Positions 46,013 through 56,211 of a stretch of 64,000 bases of DNA are shown here, piece by piece. Made by a program: the position numbers and the translations under genes. This DNA comes from Acanthacorydalis orientalis (lineage: Eukaryota > Arthropoda > Insecta > Megaloptera > Corydalidae). The notes beneath the pieces were generated by a model, which was not told the origin of the DNA, searched no databases, and was given only the letters and a program-made list of their open reading frames with translations. The stretch's first letter is position 1. The number at the start of each line of letters is the position of its first letter. The DNA lies in assembly GCA_034766995.1 (NCBI GenBank), contig CM068322.1, forward strand, positions 34,708,439 to 34,772,438, written 5' to 3'.

Positions 46013-46476
46013 TCTACGAAATTAATTCCGTGTCTTTTTTTAATAGAAAATTAATGTATGAGGAATAAAGGAATATATTTCGATCATCAAAATATCCTGC
46101 ATTATTTTGTATAACTTTGCTTCATCTGTTGGATAGATGATGAATGTCTTGTCGAAAAAAAGATGACGGCTTTCTCATCTTTTCACTGTCAACTTTTCCA
46201 CTGATTTAGCATTTTTTTGCATGTTTTATGGGTCAAAAAACTGAACAAATCATTAACGTGGCTTCGGCAAAACATGCAATGCCTAATATGTTGCTTTCTA
46301 GACGCCGTCACATTCACTATTGTTTTGTGAGGTTATGCCAACTGTTTGGCCAATATGTAATAGTGTTCTTAAATGTTAAGGTAGGCACCTGAGAATCCTA
46401 AAACGACGAGAAAATATTTTAATGTCAAGCAGAGTCACGACCGATTGAATGTAAACGAACCGAACTAATTTCTACA
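46013..46476 (-). mobile_element. Mariner-derived MITE, near-complete copy with terminal inverted repeats
   Basis: The ends match: CTACGAAATTAATTCCGTGTC at 46013 against the reverse complement of 46453-46476, TGTAGAAATTAGTTCGGTTC. Read on the minus strand it has the family's 5' words (AACACTATTACATATTGGCC, GGCATAACCTCACAAAAC). It then jumps to CTCATCTTTTTTTCGAC-type sequence and a transposase tail, SKVIQNNAGYFDD (broken by one stop), so the central catalytic region is missing. Length about 464 bases, typical of a non-autonomous mariner moved by another copy's enzyme. Confidence 0.75.
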
Positions 46477-46559
46477 TCTGATAAAATGTTAACATTCCAT
46501 TCAATGAATCTACTTTCGTTTTTTACATTCCCCAACACATTTCCGACTGTTTCAGGAAC

Positions 46560-46940
46560 GATCGAGTACAAAATTCATATCGTTTTAATAGACACGCGCT
46601 CGAGCATTATAATACAAACCAGAAAAAGATGAAAGAACGAAAATGAAGATATCGACACGAGACCGTTAATCAATTCCGCACGGATACGCTACTGCGTTAA
46701 AACGAGACGACGAGTGTGAGATGTGAACACAACAAACTACTTCGGCACTGTGTCGAACCACCGCCAAGAGGTTCGGCCGACGGAAGGGAAGGAACGGTCG
46801 GTCACGGGTGCACTTCTTGTGATTGAGTGTGGTGAGTGTTCGGGGTTCCCTCATCTTCGTTCGTATCCTGCACGTCGCTCTATACGATAATTCCTGCTAC
46901 AGCAGGATTCTTAATAGGCCCACGACACCATTACGCTGTT
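46560..46940. other. GC-richer unique block
   Basis: GACACGCGCTCGAGCATT, CCACCGCCAAGAGGTTCGGCC and GGAACGGTCGGTCACGGG. The minus frame 46854-46666 has no known motif. Possibly regulatory or an untranslated exon. Confidence 0.25.
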
Positions 46941-47028
46941 GAGTTATTTATTGTCTCGTAACACGGTCTTTGTGTACATACACTACGTTACAATTATATT
47001 TTATAGCATGGATTACGTTTATAATTTA

Positions 47029-47031
<3 letters not shown>

Positions 47032-47082
<51 letters not shown>
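47032..47082. repeat. (TA)25 microsatellite
   Basis: Pure run within AT-rich flanks. Confidence 0.95.
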
Positions 47083-47084
<2 letters not shown>

Positions 47085-47779
47085 ACATTTTCATTTCGGA
47101 TGAAATCACATTCATTTGAAAGATTTTTCATACTTCTACTCATCATTAAATAGATATAAATCAACATAAAACTGTTTCAGATTTTCATAACTGAAACCTT
47201 AAATTTTATAATTTTTTTCTGCCATACAGGTACCGATTTTTTTTACTAGAAGGAATTTTCATACACACCAACTATATTTGTACTTGAATATATTTTTAAA
47301 CAGTATTTCCAAAAGTTTAAAACCCTAATTACTTATTTACTGTCGATTTAACAACTACATTCATGACTTTGTCTTAATAATACATTGTTGTAAGCACATT
47401 CAAGTACCAATTTTCAGAGGTATCAACATTATAATACAGAAATGTAAATTCAATAAACATATTATTAAAATAGAAACGACGTTGATACTGACGATCAATT
47501 GATAATCAAAATATTAATTCTTTATTCAAAAATCAATCTAGATCTGGAAAAGTACCGAATGTAAAAATTTTATTGTATAGAAAAATCAATTCTTTTTAAA
47601 GGAATTATTCTTCAACACTGACACACGATTCAAAATCGTCTAAAACGATTGATTTTAAAACTCGAAAAATATACCATATTTAAAACAGTATTGGGGTAAA
47701 TATTTTTAAATATATTTCAAATCGAAATTATCTCTTGTCATTTTCTCTTAAGACAGGAACAACTATGTATCATCAAGTC
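47083..47779. other. AT-rich stretch, nothing recognised
   Basis: Weak palindromic-family echoes near 47480-47650. No gene. Confidence 0.45.
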
Positions 47780-48140
47780 AAACACAATGTCTACAACAAT
47801 AGTTGTTCGCAATGTACATTCGCAGCTAACTGAAAATACAAATTCGAGAGTTGAGGATTTTAAAGTGTCCCATGGCAACGTACCTACGACGCGAAGATAC
47901 GAAAAAAAATTTTTCTGTTTGTTTATTTGTTTGTCTGTACTAATTACTGCAGTACGACGACGATGCTGTAGGAAGATTTTAGTTAATGAATCACATTTTA
48001 CCTCGGCACAGCTAATGACGTACGAAAGCTCATTTCATCTCATGTTTAATTAGCCTAATGTATATTGCTCCCAGTGGCAGTTCATTATTATTTTTAAGTG
48101 AGGAACCATCGTCGATAGACAGCGTACAAACTACGACAAT
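47780..48140. promoter_or_regulatory. Candidate regulatory block with X-box-like word
   Basis: GTGTCCCATGGCAACGTACC at 47866 contains the RFX half-site CATGGCAAC. ATTACTGCAGTACGACG, GTTAATGAATCAC and TTTAATTAGCCTAATG follow. The plus frame 47787-48053 has no domain. Confidence 0.25.
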
Positions 48141-48911
48141 AATTAACTTAAAATAAATTCGTTTCGCTTTTGTATGACAACCGTTGTTGTATTTAACAGT
48201 TGTTTCAATCGGATTTTTTTTTAGAACGCTTTATAATGTCGTACAGGTTTGTTCGAGTTGTAATAGAGAGCTGTTTGTTTGTTTTTAGTATACTATTTAT
48301 TAACAGAACTGTTCAAATATCGATTAAATAATCAGATAGAATGGCTGAGAGGCAATAATTTAAAATTAAAATATATACTTGTATGAAATTCTATTATACA
48401 CTAAAAACATTTTAACAAGAAGCTCGCAATTGACTTTAAGCTCGTTTTTCTGATCAGTAACTTTATTTTACATAAAAAATAATTTTGTTTTTGGAAATTA
48501 TTTCACAATACAAGCAAGATCATTGATTGTCAGAAAAATGAGTTTTAATAAATATGAACAAACCTTCACCCTCTAACCCTCACCTGGAATCATCACCTAA
48601 ATGCACAGAAATCATTATCAAAACATTCAACAATCAATTGTATTGAATGTTTTGATCAACGAACTTTTCTGATGGACTGCGAAACGAAAATATTCATTTG
48701 TCAAAGTAAATTTGATCCCAGTGCCAGAAAATATATTTGTGACCTCCGACTTATTCTTTTTTTTTATTCGATAATGACAGAAAAGTGGTTTCAATTGATG
48801 TTCTTTCAAATTTTAAATGTAATCTAGAAAATTTTGTTGTGCAATGTTGAAATTTGATCTAAATATTAGATCTGTGGAAAAGACAACTTTATTATTTTTT
48901 TGTCGTATAAG
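48141..48911. other. AT-rich stretch, nothing recognised
   Basis: A short inverted repeat occurs near 48622-48658 (AAACATTCAACAATC / ATTGAATGTTTTGAT). No gene. Confidence 0.45.
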
Positions 48912-49257
48912 CAGGGGTTCTTAACCTGATGCCATATGGCCACCAGGAGGCCCCAAGATATTCCGAGGGAACCACAGGTGAAAATCATGTAGGGAGGGGG
49001 CACAGAGAGAAGTGATAAATGAAAAAAAAACAAAGAAGTGAGCTAGAAAAGAAGTCATATTGATCGAGAAACACTTAAAGTTTAAATTTTTATTTAATTA
49101 TTACATTTTGTATAAATTATAATAGTTATAACGAAACATGTTCTATTTACAAACAAAACATTTAAAAAGCTACCTTTCTACCGGTAGGACAGGGGGGCCG
49201 CCAAAGAAAACCAGATCGAAAAGGGGGGCACGGCCGGAAAAAGGTTGAGAAACATTG
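48912..49257 (+). mobile_element. hAT-type non-autonomous element (MITE)
   Basis: The left end CAGGGGTTCTTAACCTGATG and the reverse complement of the right end, CAATGTTTCTCAACCTTTTT, form a terminal repeat pair of the kind ending many animal hAT elements (CAGxGxTTCTxAACC). GGGGGGCCGCCAAAG and GGGGGGCACGGCC near the right end are also typical. Flanking CGTATAAG (48904-48911) and GCGTAAAG (49258-49265) look like a decayed 8-base target duplication. 346 bases with no transposase. Confidence 0.75.
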
Positions 49258-49309
49258 GCGTAAAGCACAAGCATTTTACAATATAATTATTTCTAGTACT
49301 GTGCTTAAT

Positions 49310-49585
49310 CTATGATTTTTAATTTATCAAAAATGATCAATAAATGATTATCGATCAGTTTTGATTCTTACTTATGCCCTTTTGCAATCATCCACGGAGC
49401 TAGAAGATACAAATAATATTTTTATCTGCCTTAGTGTTCTAAGAGAAATGGCATCTTTTTCAAAATTTACAGAAGCAACAATCAAAAACGATCAATAATT
49501 ATTTATTAGTTTGATCAGAAATCTTTTTAGTGACTTGTAGGATGAGAGAATAATTCATTTGTGAAAATGAGTGTTTTTGTTATAA
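49310..49585. repeat. Palindromic dispersed repeat, head-to-head pair
   Basis: Plus: TCAAAAATGATCAATAAATG, ATTATCGATCAGTTTTGATT, CTTACTTATGCCC. Reverse: GTGTTCTAAGAGAAATGGC, AGCAACAATCAAAAACG, ATCAATAATTATTTATTAG, TTTGATCAGAAATC, GACTTGTAGGATGAGAG, AATTCATTTGTG. This pair gives the clearest view of both halves of the unit. Confidence 0.7.
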
Positions 49586-50019
49586 ATAATGGAATATGAC
49601 CCCGGGTCAGTGCAACTGAAGATTAGTACTGTAGAATATTTATTGTCAATAAAAGTAATTCCAATCATTTTTAATACAAGACAGTAATACGCTTTAAAGT
49701 TTATGTAATTTCAATGGATTTGCCCGTTAAAAAAGTTCACAGATAATTTGTTATCGTGACCTTTCAATAAATCGAAATATAACCTCTTCCACACCATCAA
49801 TAAATAGAAGTTGTTTATATATTACAAGAAAATAAAAACCTAAATAGATAAATAATGAAAATAACGACTAAGACTATCAAGAAAAAAACATGCACGAGTA
49901 TCTGCAGCCCGATACATGAAAACACGAAAGAAAAACATACAATATTTAAAAAAAAAATATGAAATACATGCATATTTTAACGACACTTCATCCCAACGTA
50001 TATATTATTATCAGACAAC
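49586..50019. other. AT-rich stretch, nothing recognised
   Basis: No coding frame or repeat visible. Confidence 0.45.
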
Positions 50020-50225
50020 TTCGGTTAATTCACGTCGTCTAAAAAAGTGTCCGGCAAGATAACCAGGACGTGCGTGGGAGCGAGACGACGGATATACAGA
50101 GCGTTCGGTGCGAACGTGATGTACAGAGCGTTGCGGTGCGATATAGTTGGAGCTGCATTGACGCAACGCTAGTTGGTGTACGCTGCTTACTTTAGTTAAT
50201 TGGCTCTCATATGACTGTAGAGTGG
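50020..50225. other. GC-richer unique block
   Basis: A 33-base-spaced direct repeat ACAGAGCGTTCGGTGCGA / ACAGAGCGTTGCGGTGCGA (50096, 50130) followed by TTTAGTTAATTGGC. No coding motif. Confidence 0.35.
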
Positions 50226-50239
50226 TGCTATCTGTGTGT

Positions 50240-50336
50240 TGGTAGGTAGGTAGGTAGGTAGGTTGGATGGTTGGCTGGCTGGCTGGTTGGATGGATGGTA
50301 GGTAGGTAGGAAGGTAGGCAGATAGGTAGGTACAGA
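50240..50336. repeat. (GGTA)n/(GGCT)n tetranucleotide array
   Basis: GGTAGGTAGGTAGGTAGG, then GGATGGTTGGCTGGCTGGC, then GGTAGGTAGG again. It produces the Pro-Thr-Tyr-Leu runs seen in minus-strand frames. Confidence 0.95.
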
Positions 50337-50665
50337 GCAGCAACGGCGGGCACTCTGAATGTATTTCCTCTTTCAATTTTATAAATGTAGGTAATGTCAC
50401 AAAATGTCAATTTGTGAATCTGCCGTTAATGCATGACGGGTATAATAATGGTGATGTGTTATTTACGTAATGTGTTTGTGGTTTGGGTGAAATGTTTTAT
50501 ACATAATTAACTATTATAATTTTCCTAATCGAGATTTTTAATTTGTTGAAACATGTACGAACGAACATGTATATATTCGTACACAAACACACGACCACAT
50601 TTATATTCATACATACATACATGTATAAGCATTACATATGTGTATAAAACAACATGGTGGATATG

Positions 50666-50667
<2 letters not shown>
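50337..50667. other. Noncoding, nothing recognised
   Basis: Short ATACATACATACATG run near 50612. No gene. Confidence 0.45.

Positions 50668-50721
<54 letters not shown>
50668..50721. repeat. (TA)27 microsatellite
   Basis: Pure run. Confidence 0.95.
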
Positions 50722-50722
<1 letters not shown>

Positions 50723-50808
50723 ATCGATATTTTAGAGAGACTTGATGGAGTTGGGTCATTAAAGTTGAAACATGATTATTTTCATATTTATTTTAAGGAC
50801 TGAATTCG

Positions 50809-50810
<2 letters not shown>

Positions 50811-50885
<75 letters not shown>
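50811..50885. repeat. (AT)37 microsatellite
   Basis: 75 bases, only 90 bases after the previous array. Confidence 0.97.
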
Positions 50886-50888
<3 letters not shown>

Positions 50889-51371
50889 GTTCACATTGAT
50901 AAAAGAATTTAATCAGTTTAAGTTTTTCCAGCTTAAAATATAGAGCACGGATGAGAATTGAGAAAAGAATTTTATATTAAATTATATTTTTCAATTTTCC
51001 TTTATTGAATGTATTGAACTTGTTTTTATTAGACAGTTTCTATTCACAAAGACTCAGTAATCTGATATTGCGAGATTGAATTTTTAATAGATTAAAATTA
51101 TGATTTCGCGGAGAAAGAGAAAAAATATCATAGAAGTGTGTGGCTTGTTCGATTCTAAATTCGTATTTATTTATAATCATAAGCGAGACGTTCCGTGTCT
51201 GTGATCCAGTCAGTGTGTCGTCCTGGTGATCTTTTCCGTGGAGGATCGGCTCGCACCGCGACCGGTTTCGACAATGGGTCCATCTACAGGTGGATTTTGA
51301 ATAATTGCAATCTATTTCTGTGTTCGTCGTACATGTTATTAAATGTTAATTTAATTTTTAATATATGATAG
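50886..51371. other. Noncoding, with a GC-richer patch
   Basis: 51180-51295 (CGAGACGTTCCGTGTCTG, GAGGATCGGCTCGCACCGCG) is GC-richer and unassigned. The rest is AT-rich. Confidence 0.4.
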
Positions 51372-51725
51372 AAAATATCAATCGATAATATCATTAAATA
51401 ACAGCTGACTTCCTAACTAAGCTACTAAAAACTATGACATTTTTTTAGAAACAAACTAGAGAAGAATCTTACAGTCTTACGAGATTCCAGTCATTTTTTT
51501 TAAAATGTTCCACTTTTCTTTGATAATTTCAATTTTATTTCGAATTGAAAAATATCAATTAGTTATGTCATTAAGTAACAGCTGACGTCATAACCAAACT
51601 ATTGAAAACTATGACGTTTTTTTCAAACAAATAAAAGAAGGATTTTACGATGTTGCGAAATTCAGTCTATTTTTTTTTTAAATGTTCTCTCTTTCCTCAC
51701 TAGTTTTATTTTTAGTCCAAGATTA
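51372..51725 (+). repeat. Tandem duplication, two ~177 bp units
   Basis: Unit 1 from 51372 and unit 2 from 51548 share AAAATATCAATc/t, TAACAGCTGACxTC, ACTATGACxTTTTTTT, ACAAACTAGAGAAG/ACAAATAAAAGAAG, CGAxATTCxAGTCxATTTT and AAAATGTTC in order. The anchor ACAGCTGAC recurs exactly 177 bases apart (51401, 51578). About 75-80% identical by eye. Confidence 0.85.
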
Positions 51726-51998
51726 TTATCTTATATCAGATTTAACAAAACTATTATTGTTTCAGATTCGAAAACTGGAAAAAACTTTTAATAATACAGA
51801 ACACGACCGTAATTATTGACTACATCCAGATGTTAACTAAATACGATGTAAATAGAGTAAAATAAACTTAAAGTAATTACTATCCTTGTCTATATAACAC
51901 GTACATGATCTACTATTCCAATTTCTAATTGTATTACATTGCATCACTACACAAATAATAATTCGGCCTTTAAATGTGTGTGTGTTTAATACATACAG
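51726..51998. other. AT-rich, nothing recognised
   Basis: No coding frame or repeat visible. Confidence 0.4.
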
Positions 51999-52011
51999 AC
52001 ACACACACACA

Positions 52012-52064
<53 letters not shown>

Positions 52065-52077
52065 ATGTGTGTGTGTA
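51999..52077. repeat. Palindromic (CA)n(TA)n(TG)n array
   Basis: ACACACACACATATTTATAT is mirrored by ATATATGGATGTGTGTGTGT. Confidence 0.9.
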
Positions 52078-52089
52078 TCTATATGTTCG

Positions 52090-52445
52090 GAGTTATAATG
52101 ACGTCTTCTAATTGGGTTTAAGCTCCTCTTCGCCCCGGCACCAAATGTTTTCGTTATAAATAACGAGGGCCGCCGCCACGGACGAGGTAGGTGGATGCTA
52201 GTGGTGTTCGAACGAACGTCGCGGGATGCACGGGGGTGCGCGACGCCGCCGTAGATCGGGGATTGCGAGTGTGTGGGCGGCGGAGCTTGCAATATTGATA
52301 ATGGAAACGAGGTAATTTTCTAAGAGGATAATTTCGCAAAATTGAGATATGTTTATTTTGATTGGTTTTGTACAATGGTTTTGTACCGAACCGGGAGAGG
52401 CGGAATTGATACAGAGCTGAGTGTAAGGTGGTCATTATTTGTATC
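52090..52445. promoter_or_regulatory. GC-rich unique block, candidate regulatory or untranslated exon
   Basis: GCTCCTCTTCGCCCCGGCACC, CGTTATAAATAACG (palindromic), GAGGGCCGCCGCCACGGACG, GCGCGACGCCGCCGTAG and GTGGGCGGCGGAGC. AACGAGGTAATTTTC at 52307 would fit a splice donor. The overlapping minus frames (52292-51837, 52435-52154) have no domain and the first runs into a microsatellite. Confidence 0.3.
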
Positions 52446-52451
52446 GAATAC

Positions 52452-52452
<1 letters not shown>

Positions 52453-52494
<42 letters not shown>
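52453..52494. repeat. (TA)21 microsatellite
   Basis: Pure run after GAATACG. Confidence 0.95.
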
Positions 52495-52496
<2 letters not shown>

Positions 52497-52919
52497 AGAT
52501 ATCTTTTAATGAACCAGTTTATTTCTTATCAGGAACGCGGCGGTGTTTAAATTGTGTTACAATCATACTGAGAGTAATCGAACTTGATTATTTTGATAAT
52601 AAATTGTATTAATTAACTGTATATTAATCAGAAATGTTGATGGAGTGCACATACATCAAGTTTGGGGCATTTCAGATTTGATTTTAATAAAAATCTTATT
52701 TGTAGAAGAAAAGTTATTGATTTCTTAAATGTACTTTTTCACATGTCTTTGTTTTATAATAGATTATCGGAATTTGAATTCTAGAGAGAACAGAGCAGAC
52801 AAATCAGATCTTAAGGTTTGAAAAATAGTTTTATTTTCCAAACATCCGATAAATTAAGCACAGATTCGTTCTTAATTTTTATACAATTAAAAATCTATTT
52901 TTTTAAAAAAACATGTATC
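52495..52919. other. AT-rich, nothing recognised
   Basis: No coding frame or repeat visible. Confidence 0.45.
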
Positions 52920-53340
52920 GAGTCGACTCGACAACTGATTCTATTATAGAATCGATAATTGTGAGTGTCGTATTGTGAAAAGAAACGTGTTTCCGTCGAT
53001 GTGCACGAAATGCAAGCAAAAATCATACGGAACGAGTAAATGAACCGGCGAGCCAGAGGAATGCTGTGTCGCCGGTACGATATAAATTGTAATCTTACAC
53101 GACCACTGACAATGTGTCCCCGTTGTCAACATCATTATAATATGTCTGCAAACGCAGAACGATACCGACGTTTTCTACCACGGTATCATAACTGTTTGAT
53201 GGCACGCGGTTCGCACAAAACCGTAACCGCCGTTCGACCATAAAACAAATTGCACAATTACTCTAAATCATACGGGTTTTTTTTCTTCTTCGGTCGCCTC
53301 CCTCCGACACTACAATACACCGACATGTGAGATACTGGAA
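52920..53340. promoter_or_regulatory. Less AT-rich block, candidate conserved noncoding element
   Basis: CGAGTCGACTCGACAAC, GGCGAGCCAGAGGAATGCTG, ACAATGTGTCCCCGTTGTC and CGGTAACCGCC-type words. Frames on both strands lack known motifs. Confidence 0.25.
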
Positions 53341-53734
53341 TCAGCACCGAGCACACTCTTACACATTTTTTTTTAATCTCTGTGATTAAACGGGATACGA
53401 GCCGATTGAGTATTCTAGATGATTATTTTCTAAATGAAAGATGACATACATTGTTAATTAGATATGAACTTGTAACATACTGGAAAAAAACTTGTCATGA
53501 TAATTGTTCGGGTACGGTCTTTTAAAGCTGTACGGAAAATATGGCTTGATTATTCATTCCCTGTTGAATAGATAGAGACTTATTCTCACAAATACCGACT
53601 AAAACGTGTTGAGATTCGATAAGTAACATCCATTATTAATCATCAGTCCGAACGTGACCGATTTAATGAAAATCGTATAATTTTATGAAGATGTTTTTAA
53701 AATAATTGACAACTTATACCGCATGTATATGAAA
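53341..53734. other. AT-rich, nothing recognised
   Basis: No coding frame or repeat visible. Confidence 0.4.
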
Positions 53735-54045
53735 AAAGACTTTTGCTTTCACAAATAACATCTTTTTTATCTCATAAAATATATAACACTTTTCTGGTCA
53801 AAAATTCTATAAAGCATTATTCATCGTTTTTGATTATTGTTTATAAGCATTTTTCTAGTGCGTATATTATCTTCATAATGTGAAGATACAGGAAAATCTG
53901 TTTTTCGTGTACTTGTGTGTTCAGAAAATAAGCAAAAATAATAATCAAAAATTAACCATATGAATTGAAACCTCACCGTCACCCTACAAACTACAATCAA
54001 TCAATATTAATAATTTCTGACTGTTGCTTACAGAAACATTTAAAA
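53735..54045. repeat. Palindromic dispersed repeat, two to three fragments
   Basis: Plus copy 53745-53900 (TTTCACAAATAACATC, TCTGGTCAAAAATTC, TTTTTGATTATTG, AAGCATTTTTCTAGTGCG, GATACAGGAAAATCTG). Fragments at 53930-53960 (GCAAAAATAATAATCAAAAATT) and 53985-54035 (CTACAAACTACAATCAATC, TGACTGTTGCTTACAG). Confidence 0.6.
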
Positions 54046-54059
54046 TAAATTTAAATAAG

Positions 54060-54510
54060 GCATGGAAAAATTTAATTTTTCTGTCATAACTCTTTTTTAA
54101 ATTCAAACATTTTGTCCGAGTTTCAGGATTTTGAATTTCCAAACCTTAACATTTCGAAACACTATGTGTCTTGGCCAAGCGGTTGGCATAACCTCACAAA
54201 AAAAGTGAAAACAAATGCAGCGTACTAAGCATAGCATATTTTGAAAAAGATGCTACCGAGGCCGCGGAAATGATTTGTTCAGTTTTTGTGATGCAAAAAC
54301 AGGAAAAAAAATCTAAAACAGTGGAAAAGGTTCGAAAAGGCATTACGATATCGTCGACTCAAAGCGGATACCTTTTTTTGACTAGCGATTCGTCAGATAC
54401 CCGACAGATGAGGTGAAGGGAGAATCTCTTGACGATTGAAATGTATTCCATTTTACACAAGAATATTCATTTTCTATAAAAAAAGAGATTGACAATGTGT
54501 CCACCTATTA
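54060..54510 (+). mobile_element. Mariner-derived MITE, plus-strand copy
   Basis: 5' words CAAACCTTAACATTTCG, AACACTATGTGTCTTGGCC, GGCATAACCTCACAAAAA and GGAAATGATTTGTTCAG are followed by ATCGTCGACTCAAAGCGG, CCTTTTTTTGACTAGCGATT and TGAAATGTATTCC. The join is the same as in the 46.0 kb copy, so the catalytic core is absent. Ends are eroded and the terminal repeats are not clear. Confidence 0.65.
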
Positions 54511-54879
54511 GATTAAAACTTCATTTCAAAATATAAAAAAGGAACATTACAAAGCTCTTTTATACGATTTTGTCAAACCCTGCACCGTCCAAGAAACGTT
54601 TTATTTGATGTAACATGAATTTACTTTCAGAATCTTCATTAGAAGAATATATTATTTTCAACAGAACATTTCATTAATTCATGTATGGCGGATGGAGCGA
54701 AACGCACGAGAGCTTTCCGCAAGCAGGAGAGAGATATGACGAGGAGTGGTAGAAAAAAAGATATTAGATGAATTATAATCACGAGATCCATAAATAAGTC
54801 GTGTGACAGTTTGAATAATTGTTTCGATAAAAAAAAGGAGAAAACTCGGATTTCGATTAGAGAGAAAACACTGAAATAC
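54511..54879. other. Noncoding, nothing recognised
   Basis: A minus frame of 80 codons (54881-54639) is hydrophobic but has no family signature. Confidence 0.4.
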
Positions 54880-55580
54880 ACATTTTTAAGTACGTGCCGC
54901 GCTCGCGAATCGAACAGAGAACAGAACGGATAGAGCGAAGTGTTTCCATGCGAGCATCAGTGGCGGCGCGATAGTTTTGCATGCGGCCCGGCGATAATTG
55001 CGTCCGTCGAGGCGCGCAGGATATATTTGATGGCGCTGTGTCACCGTGTGGTGGTAACCAGTTCAGTTTTAATTAGTTCAGACATTTCCCTCATAAATTT
55101 TTCTACTGTAAGCCAATTATTTATATACGTGTATATAAACTTCCAAGGACTGTTGAGAGCGTCAAAAAATATATATGAAAATACATTTCTACGTCGCGTA
55201 TAATTAAATTGATAATTTGGAGAGCGGTCTGTAAAGACGTTTAAATTGGTTTTGACGCAATTTTTGGACACGACGCTGAACAGACACACACACACACGCA
55301 CACAGGCGCGTTTATTTTCGGCCGCGGCGAAGATTTCCAATTAAGTTTCGTGCCATAACTATCAGTGATATGGAATGGCAGCGCTCAAATGAGATTTCAC
55401 TCTTTTGTATTTGTCTTTTTTAATTATTCGCCGTACGTACGAATGTGTTTATATAAATGTGCGCGCGGTTAAAATTAGTGTTCCACGGCGATTTTTTATG
55501 ATCGGCCGATCTGCGAGCGTATTTTTAAATTTGACATTATAATGAACTCGCTCGAAATAGGTGCACACAGTTGAATCTGA
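54880..55580. promoter_or_regulatory. GC-richer region with (AC)n, candidate regulatory
   Basis: GTGCCGCGCTCGCGAATCG, GTGGCGGCGCGATAG, GCGGCCCGGCGATAATTGC, TTTCGGCCGCGGCGAAG and GATCGGCCGATCTGCGAGCG. (AC)n at 55283-55304. TTTTAATTAGTTCAG and similar TAAT cores lie between. Frames on both strands at 54940-55340 lack domains. Function inferred only. Confidence 0.3.
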
Positions 55581-55599
55581 TCGGTCATTATGTTTTATG

Positions 55600-56040
55600 A
55601 TACTTTACGAGCGCAATTAAAATTATTTTCGGTCGCGAAGAACTATTTTCGTTTAATTGGAACCACTGATGCGTGCGAAATGAGAAATAAAAAAAACACT
55701 CGAGAATGCTTTCTGGGTCTGGCGTGAGACAGGCAGGGATTCGTCCGTGTTCGAACGGGTCTCCTCTTCGTTCTGTTTGCGAAACGATGGATGTCGCGGT
55801 GATTTTAATTAGCTGTAATGTAATCAACATAATTCATCAATTAAAAAAGATTAAAAGACTATTATCTAGCGTTAAGGGAGACAATAAATATGTTCCTGTC
55901 GGTGGAATGATCACAAAAACTCAACATTTTGATACACTACAAAATAACCCTGTGCAGAAAACATTCTATGTACGATTTTTATCTGAACTTTCTATAAAAT
56001 ATCTAGAATTAAATAAATATGTGACTATTGTAAAGTAATT
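55600..56040. promoter_or_regulatory. Candidate conserved noncoding element
   Basis: GTGAGACAGGCAGGGATTCG and GAACGGGTCTCCTCTTCG, then TTTTAATTAGCTGTAATG, TAATCAACATAATTCATCAA and TTAAAAAAG: dense homeodomain-type cores. A 110-codon plus frame (55706-56038) spans it; its composition is ordinary, no domain is recognised, and I do not call it a gene. Confidence 0.3.
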
Positions 56041-56211
56041 CGATCGATTTCAACAAAACTTTTGTTTGTGTATTGGATTTGTCATATGCCCAGTATGCTC
56101 GAAATTTATTTGAAGCATACTTACATTTCTTCTTGCCCATGAAAAAAAATGATCATGCATTTGAAATTAAACTGGACAAGACTAAGAACTGGATTTATTA
56201 ATCTTCTTAAT
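56041..56211. other. AT-rich, nothing recognised
   Basis: Leads into the minisatellite. Confidence 0.4.

Noticed and set aside
49370..49480. TTTTGATTGTTGCT-like word in the palindromic family, similar to the start of miR-315
   Set aside because: No copy here matches exactly beyond the shared AT-rich word, and the similarity is explained by the repeat's own palindrome.
50011..50400. Minus-strand frame with Pro-Thr-Tyr-Leu repeats
   Set aside because: Produced by the (GGTA)n tetranucleotide array; flanks have no protein signature.
55706..56038. 110-codon plus-strand frame
   Set aside because: Starts in a TAAT-rich regulatory-looking block and continues into AT-rich sequence; no domain, no splice context.
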